Source: an uncultured Bacilli bacterium
Lineage (GTDB): Bacteria > Bacillota_I > Bacilli_A > RF39 > UBA660
DNA: 17,339 bases
NCBI GenBank assembly: GCA_910578855.1
Contig: CAJTRV010000032.1
Coordinates: forward strand, 1-17,339
Direction: 5' to 3'
The position numbers and the translations under genes were made by a program. Each line of letters begins with the position of its first letter. The stretch's first letter is position 1. The notes under the pieces are model-generated. The model did no database searches. It had not been told where the DNA came from and saw only the letters and a program-made list of their open reading frames with translations. Of the stretch, positions 13,909 through 17,339 are shown piece after piece.

Positions 13909-15323
13909 AATCTTTTTAAAACAGTTTCTTTTCCCAACAAATGAATCGTATTGGGCAATTCTGGTCCATGCATTTGGCCTGATACTTGAATACGAATCGG
14001 CATAAATAACAATTTCCCTTTTACACCAGCTTGTTCCTTTGTATCATTAATGGCCTGTTTGATATTTTCAACAGTCCAATCACTGATCTGTTCTAAATAC
14101 TGTGTAAATACCGCAAGCGTCTTAGGAATCGTTTCCTCTTCCATGAAGGCTTGACACTCTTGATCCCAGTCGGTCTCATCCTGGAAAAACAATGCAGTCT
14201 CTGACGCAATCTCTTTTCCATAACTAATATGATTTTGATACAAACTCACCAACTCTTTGACCCAGTTTTCCTCCTTCTGTGATAAATCATAAGCAGCTTG
14301 TAAATGTGGAACAGTAATTTCTAATAATGCTTCCAGTGGTAATTTTTTGATGTAATGTGCATTAAACCATTGTAACTTTTTAAGATCAAAAACAGCAGGT
14401 GCTTTACTAATTCGTCGGGGATCGAAAATTTCTACTAACTCATCCAATGTAAAAATTTCATCATTGGTCGCTGGCGACCAACCTAACATCGCAAGATAAT
14501 TGACAATAGCTGCTGGTAAATACCCTTCTTTATATAAATCCATAAAGGAAGCATCACCATTACGCTTCGATAATTTTTTACCATCTGCTCCATTTACCAT
14601 TGGCAAATGAACATAAACTGGTTTCTCCCAACCAAACGCTTCATACAATAAATTATATTTTGGCGTTGACATGACATATTCATTTCCCCGAGCCACATGC
14701 GTAATTCCCATTAAATGATCATCAATTACATTAGCAAAATTATAAGTAGGATAGCCATCTGATTTAAGAAGGATTTGATCTTCCAAAATCCTATTTTCAA
14801 CACTGATCTTCCCATAAACCAAATCCTCATAGACACTAACTCCCGTGGTTGGCATCTTTTGCCGAATTACATAGGGAATTCCAGCTTTTATCTTTTCTTC
14901 TACTTCCGCAATTGATAAGTTTTTACAATGACCATCATATTGGAAAGCTACTTTATTTTCATCCGCTTGTTGCCGTAATTTATCAAGACGGTCTGATGTA
15001 CAGAAACAATAGTATGCATGGCCCTTCTCGACTAATTCATGAGCATATTTCTGATAAATTGCCAACCGTTCACTCTGCGTATAAGGCCCATAAGCACCTG
15101 GATTTCGTGGTCCTTCATCAAAGTCAAGACCACATAAGCGGCAGGTATCATAGATAAAGTCAACGGCTCCTTCGACCTTTCGTGTTTGATCGGTATCTTC
15201 AATTCTTAAAATAAAATCACCCTGATCATGTCTAGCTAGTAAATACTCAAAAATCGCACTTCTTAAATTTCCAACATGCATAAACCCAGTTGGACTAGGG
15301 GCGTATCTTGTTCTTGTTTTCAC
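13890..15323 (-). CDS. gltX: Glutamyl-tRNA synthetase
   Basis: This class I synthetase charges tRNA-Glu (and often tRNA-Gln for later amidation in Bacillota). The 477-residue protein opens with RTRYAPSPTG, has the HIGH-type HVGN (16-19), RIEDTD (40-45), a Cys-x-Cys (106/108) with later HC (132-133) in the zinc-binding region, and the KMSK-type KLSKR (250-254). The C-terminal half is the helical anticodon-binding domain. The frame extends to an ATG at 15341, but that ATG lies inside the probable -10 box. The GTG at 15323 has GGTGAT at the spacing used by its neighbours, so GTG is preferred; the ATG at 15329 is a third option. It is monocistronic. Confidence 0.95.
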   Translation of the reverse strand: MKTRTRYAPSPTGFMHVGNLRSAIFEYLLARHDQGDFILRIEDTDQTRKVEGAVDFIYDTCRLCGLDFDEGPRNPGAYGPYTQSERLAIYQKYAHELVEKGHAYYCFCTSDRLDKLRQQADENKVAFQYDGHCKNLSIAEVEEKIKAGIPYVIRQKMPTTGVSVYEDLVYGKISVENRILEDQILLKSDGYPTYNFANVIDDHLMGITHVARGNEYVMSTPKYNLLYEAFGWEKPVYVHLPMVNGADGKKLSKRNGDASFMDLYKEGYLPAAIVNYLAMLGWSPATNDEIFTLDELVEIFDPRRISKAPAVFDLKKLQWFNAHYIKKLPLEALLEITVPHLQAAYDLSQKEENWVKELVSLYQNHISYGKEIASETALFFQDETDWDQECQAFMEEETIPKTLAVFTQYLEQISDWTVENIKQAINDTKEQAGVKGKLLFMPIRIQVSGQMHGPELPNTIHLLGKETVLKRLKSSKN

Positions 15324-15339
15324 TTTCATCACCACTATC

Positions 15340-15368
15340 ATTTTACCATAATTTTCTTATAATAACAA
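15340..15368 (-). promoter_or_regulatory. gltX promoter
   Basis: TTGTTA (15363-15368), a 17-nt spacer and TAAAAT (15340-15345) carry an extended -10 TG. The -10 ends 16 nt before the preferred GTG start. No T-box leader fits in so short a space. Confidence 0.55.
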
Positions 15369-15390
15369 AATACAGTATCGTTTCACTTCC

Positions 15391-15418
15391 AAAAAAATCG
15401 ACCCACTAGTCGATTTTT
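15391..15418 (-). terminator. Terminator in the last codons of the downstream hsp20 gene
   Basis: On the minus strand AAATCGAC pairs perfectly with GTCGATTT (8 bp, extendable to 10; plus-strand arms 15409-15416 and 15395-15402), with the TAG stop in the loop and a T-run after it. The 5' arm encodes the end of the IKID tail. Confidence 0.85.
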
Positions 15419-15801
15419 ATCTGTCTTACAGTATTTCTTTCTTCGATCGTACTCGGAAATTCAACTGTTAAAATTCCATTCTGATAACTTGCCTTAATTT
15501 TTTCATCATCAATTATCCCAACATAAAAGCTTCGTTTATAACTACCATAATATTTTTCCTTCCGAATATAATCATGTTCTTCGGTTTTTTCTTCTTCTCT
15601 AATCGCCTGAATCATAAGATATTCATTTTCATAATCGATATGAATATTTTCTTTTTTCATTCCCGGCATATCAATCGATAAGATATATTGATCATTCTTC
15701 TTTACAATGTCCGTTCGCATTGAAGCATAATTTCCATCAAAGAAATCATCGTCAAATAGTCGTAACGAGCTATTAAAAAAGTTATTGCGTGGTTCCAGCA
15801 T
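15406..15801 (-). CDS. Small heat-shock protein (Hsp20/alpha-crystallin family), copy 1
   Basis: Hsp20 proteins are ATP-independent holdases that bind unfolding proteins in large oligomers. This 131-residue copy has a Phe/Asn/Asp-rich N-terminal arm (FFNSSLRLFDDDFFDG), an alpha-crystallin domain (about 28-118) with ILSIDMPGMKKENIHIDYEN, EKYYGSYKRSFYVG and ASYQNGILTVEFP, and a C-terminal I-x-I (IKI) anchor. The start at 15801 is chosen because GGAGATGAT lies just upstream; the longer frame would cross a nested palindrome. It lies 70 nt downstream of a second hsp20 with the same KYYGSYKRSFYVG stretch, so the pair arose by duplication. The start region is embedded in inverted repeats that may control it. 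Confidence 0.93.
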   Translation of the reverse strand: MLEPRNNFFNSSLRLFDDDFFDGNYASMRTDIVKKNDQYILSIDMPGMKKENIHIDYENEYLMIQAIREEEKTEEHDYIRKEKYYGSYKRSFYVGIIDDEKIKASYQNGILTVEFPSTIEERNTVRQIKID

Positions 15802-15836
15802 TCTATCATCTCCCATACTATAGTATAAGATAGAAT
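15800..15836 (-). promoter_or_regulatory. Nested inverted repeats covering the hsp20 copy 1 ribosome binding site and start
   Basis: An 8-bp perfect inverted repeat, ATTCTATC (minus-strand reading, 15836-15829) with GATAGAAT (15807-15800), encloses a 12-bp palindrome ATACTATAGTAT (15826-15815) and the GGGAGAT ribosome binding site. The start codon overlaps the 3' arm. It could be an RNA thermometer-type hairpin or a repressor operator; TATACT/TATAGT inside it could also serve as a -10. Confidence 0.45.
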
Positions 15837-15851
15837 ATTCCATTTTATTCT

Positions 15852-15882
15852 AAAAAATCGTCTAAGTTATCTTAGTCGATTT
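15852..15882 (-). terminator. Terminator in the last codons of the upstream hsp20 gene
   Basis: On the minus strand AAATCG-A-CTAAG pairs with CTTAG-A-CGATTT (11 bp plus one A-A mismatch) around ATAA, followed by a T-run. The 5' arm encodes the final K-I-D codons and the stop. Confidence 0.85.
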
Positions 15883-16264
15883 TAATTTGCGTTTTCATTT
15901 CCGTTTCTTCACTCTTTTTCGGTAACGTTATCTTCAAAATCCCCTTATCATAAGTTGCTTTCATCTGTTTTCGGTCAATTTCACCAACATAGAAACTACG
16001 TTTATAGCTTCCGTAATATCGTTCTTTATGAATATATTCCTTTTCTTCATCAATAACTTCCTCATGATTTGCAACCACAGTTACATAACCATTTTGATAG
16101 TCGAGCTGAATATCCTGTTTTTCTAAACCTGGTAGTTCCATCTCGACAATATAGGTATCATCTTGAACCACAATATCGGTCTTCATCATATCATTCGAAA
16201 AGAAATCATCACGAAAAATATCGAGGGAAGTTGGAAACATACGATGATTACTTGGTAACATCAT
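15872..16264 (-). CDS. Small heat-shock protein (Hsp20/alpha-crystallin family), copy 2
   Basis: This 130-residue Hsp20 has a short N-terminal arm (NHRMFPTSLDIFRDDFF), an alpha-crystallin domain (about 30-115) with YIVEMELPGLEKQDIQLDYQ, ERYYGSYKRSFYVGEI and ATYDKGILKITLPK, and a C-terminal QIKID carrying the I-x-I oligomerisation motif. Several ATG codons and one GTG are in tandem at the start; the ATG at 16264 or 16261 best fits the very strong AAGGAGG ribosome binding site. It is the first of two tandem hsp20 genes. The 5' gap of about 75 nt contains TATAAA but no clear -35, and I see no CIRCE or CtsR-type operator, so heat control, if any, works some other way. Confidence 0.94.
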   Translation of the reverse strand: MMLPSNHRMFPTSLDIFRDDFFSNDMMKTDIVVQDDTYIVEMELPGLEKQDIQLDYQNGYVTVVANHEEVIDEEKEYIHKERYYGSYKRSFYVGEIDRKQMKATYDKGILKITLPKKSEETEMKTQIKID

Positions 16265-16332
16265 CATCACCTCCTTCTTTATTTATACCCTTATTTTATG
16301 GGGATATTACCGAATAAAAATGGTAAATTATG

Positions 16333-16355
16333 AAAAAAATGACTAACGCGTCATT
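16333..16355 (-). terminator. Terminator of the two-gene unknown operon
   Basis: On the minus strand AATGAC (16355-16350) pairs with GTCATT (16343-16338), followed by TTTTTTT. The stem is made of the last codons (Met-Thr) and the final base of the TAG stop. Confidence 0.7.
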
Positions 16356-16639
16356 CCTTCTTGTTGATTTGATAGAATATATTCATTTTGGTTCATCATA
16401 CGAATACTATGATAAGCTACATCTACCGCTTTATTAATTGCGTCAATATCATATGTTACATGATCATTCGCCAACAATGATCCACTATGAAAGTGATCGA
16501 CTATCCTTGGTAAATTTTCTGAACATCGCTCATTTAAAAAATTGTAAAGATCGGGCAAATTACTAATTTTGGTAGCTAGTCTATTTTTAGCATTATAATT
16601 CACCATATCACTATAATCTTTGATATCCTTCAAACTCAT
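16343..16639 (-). CDS. Uncharacterised 98-residue protein, second gene of a two-gene operon
   Basis: I do not recognise this protein. It is 98 residues, soluble and probably mostly helical, with no signal peptide or membrane segment. Visible stretches are MVNYNAKNRLATKISNLPDL, LNERCSENLPRIVDHFHS and AINKAVDVAYHSIRMMNQ; one Cys and three His give no clear metal motif. It starts 3 nt after the stop of the 178-residue protein gene, with a strong GGAG-type ribosome binding site spanning that stop, so the two are co-translated at related levels and probably act together. It ends in a terminator formed from its own last codons. Confidence 0.8.
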   Translation of the reverse strand: MSLKDIKDYSDMVNYNAKNRLATKISNLPDLYNFLNERCSENLPRIVDHFHSGSLLANDHVTYDIDAINKAVDVAYHSIRMMNQNEYILSNQQEGMTR

Positions 16640-16642
16640 AAA

Positions 16643-17179
16643 CTACTCTCCTTTATTTGTCGCTTGATCTAAAATCAAACTTGGGTTATTGGTAAAAAAG
16701 GCTTCGGCCAAAATATCATCACCAATTAATTTTCCAAATATATTAGTGGCAATGATTTCATCGGTATAGATATCATATTCGGCATCGTTTCCAACTAACA
16801 TGTTGGCCATACCAGCAACATATCCTAGATTGAGGGCAAGAAAGCTGCCATCAGTATCAAAGCCCATAATGCCATTTTTAGTAGCAATCAAACGAATTAC
16901 AATATTCATTAGCAAGTTTTTGACATCGCTTGCTTCTTCTAGCTTTTTTACATTGATTGTCAACTTATTCAAACGCGGATTATAATCAATTGGCATCATA
17001 TTTTCAAACTTTCCAACCTTCTCAATCTTTAGTGTTTTCAAATTGTCACAAAGCAAGTTTAAACTAATATTGGGAAATTTTTGATGAAAGTTAGTCACCA
17101 ACGACAACAACGTTTCCCGCATTTCTGGGTCAAGTACCTTATTTTGTTCCATGGCCCTTTGTACTTCATTCAACTCCAT
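16643..17179 (-). CDS. Uncharacterised 178-residue protein, possibly a zincin-like fold without its metal site
   Basis: I do not recognise the family. The protein is cytoplasmic by sequence (no signal or membrane segment). An N-terminal helical region (about 1-45) is followed by PIDYNPRLNKLTINVKKL, then LLMNIVIRLIAT, LALNLGYVAGMANMLVG and ATNIFGKLIGDDILAEAFFTNNPSL. This order resembles a class of Bacillota metallopeptidase-like proteins in which the corresponding segments read like HELxHxS, GLNEGYTE and E..iiG...l..aYF. Here no His or Glu occupies the catalytic positions, so any relation would be to a non-enzymatic version. That comparison is inference from memory. The start follows GGGTGAT. 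It is the first gene of an operon with the 98-residue protein and has a strong promoter. Confidence 0.8.
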   Translation of the reverse strand: MELNEVQRAMEQNKVLDPEMRETLLSLVTNFHQKFPNISLNLLCDNLKTLKIEKVGKFENMMPIDYNPRLNKLTINVKKLEEASDVKNLLMNIVIRLIATKNGIMGFDTDGSFLALNLGYVAGMANMLVGNDAEYDIYTDEIIATNIFGKLIGDDILAEAFFTNNPSLILDQATNKGE

Positions 17180-17207
17180 AATATCACCCTAATATTCCTT
17201 AATCTCT

Positions 17208-17235
17208 ATTATAACATAAGTTGTCTGTTTGACAA
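17208..17235 (-). promoter_or_regulatory. Promoter of the two-gene unknown operon
   Basis: TTGTCA (17230-17235), a 16-nt spacer and a perfect TATAAT (17208-17213), 28 nt before the ATG. It is one of the best vegetative-type promoters in the window. Confidence 0.75.
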
Positions 17236-17285
17236 GTATCTTTTTTGTGAAAATTGATATTACCTGAAAAAAATTACGAGTAGCT

Positions 17286-17303
17286 GAGACTGCTGAAAAA
17301 GTA
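17286..17303. repeat. 18-bp repeat, inverted copy at 37-54
   Basis: The 18 bases GAGACTGCTGAAAAAGTA on the plus strand here recur exactly on the minus strand at 37-54. Both copies read outward from the window. Beyond the 18 bp the sequences diverge. The pattern suits the end of a dispersed mobile element, but no transposase is in the window. Confidence 0.5.
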
Positions 17304-17306
17304 TAC

Positions 17307-17339
17307 AAAGATTACTGTAAAGTATACCAGTAGTCTTTT
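17307..17339 (+). terminator. Possible intrinsic terminator at the window edge
   Basis: AAAGATTACTG (17307-17317) pairs with CAGTAGTCTTT (17328-17338; 11 bp with one G-U) around a 10-nt loop, ending in TTTT at the window edge. No plus-strand gene leads into it here, so it may end a minus-strand gene outside the window or belong to a mobile-element end. Confidence 0.45.

Noticed and set aside
15324..15400. T-box riboswitch upstream of gltX
   Set aside because: The predicted leader is about 10 nt and no specifier stem or T-box sequence is present.
16265..16342. CIRCE or CtsR heat-shock operator around the hsp20 genes
   Set aside because: Neither the TTAGCACTC/GAGTGCTAA pair nor tandem GGTCAAA-type heptads is present; only a weak CCC/GGG inverted repeat is seen.

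Overview
The window is AT-rich DNA from a low-GC, Gram-positive, probably spore-forming Bacillota (class Bacilli). The closest fit may be an Erysipelotrichales- or Turicibacter-like gut lineage, but that rank is inference. The evidence is a GerQ spore-coat homologue, the RNA polymerase delta subunit, a dnaD-nth pair, a YwiB-ArgS-RpoE block, AGGTGAT-type ribosome binding sites and the standard genetic code (TGA is used as a stop). It looks like ordinary chromosome. I see no rRNA, tRNA, tmRNA, CRISPR array, prophage or complete insertion sequence.

Layout: 1-2.7 kb, minus strand, trans-translation and RNA decay (smpB, rnr). 2.75-3.0 kb, a decayed membrane-protein remnant. 3.0-3.9 kb, minus, a pduL-type phosphotransacylase overlapping a DUF1450 cysteine protein. 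3.95-5.05 kb, plus, gerQ and a LemA-family protein. 5.06-6.34 kb, minus, nth and dnaD. 6.38-8.1 kb, minus, a secreted unknown protein, an unusually short CCA-adding-type enzyme and HU. 8.2-10.67 kb, minus, the ywiB-argS-rpoE operon. 10.8-12.75 kb, plus, a class A penicillin-binding protein. 12.76-13.73 kb, minus, an Rpn-type PD-(D/E)XK protein with a possible overlapping small ORF. 13.9-15.3 kb, minus, gltX. 15.4-16.26 kb, minus, two tandem small heat-shock proteins. 16.3-17.2 kb, minus, a two-gene operon of unknown function.

The genes are mostly housekeeping: translation quality control, tRNA charging and maturation, replication initiation and repair, cell wall synthesis and protein folding. 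A sporulation gene and several lineage-specific unknowns are mixed in.

The most distinctive property is architectural. Transcription units are very compressed at both ends. Many -10 boxes lie only 15-18 nt before the start codon, so leaders should be about 10 nt. In at least nine genes the intrinsic terminator hairpin is built from the last codons, including the stop codon. Other points worth a second look are a nested palindrome over the ribosome binding site of one hsp20 gene, the roughly 222-residue CCA enzyme without body and tail domains, a possible metal-site-free zincin-like protein, and an 18-bp inverted repeat shared by the two window ends.
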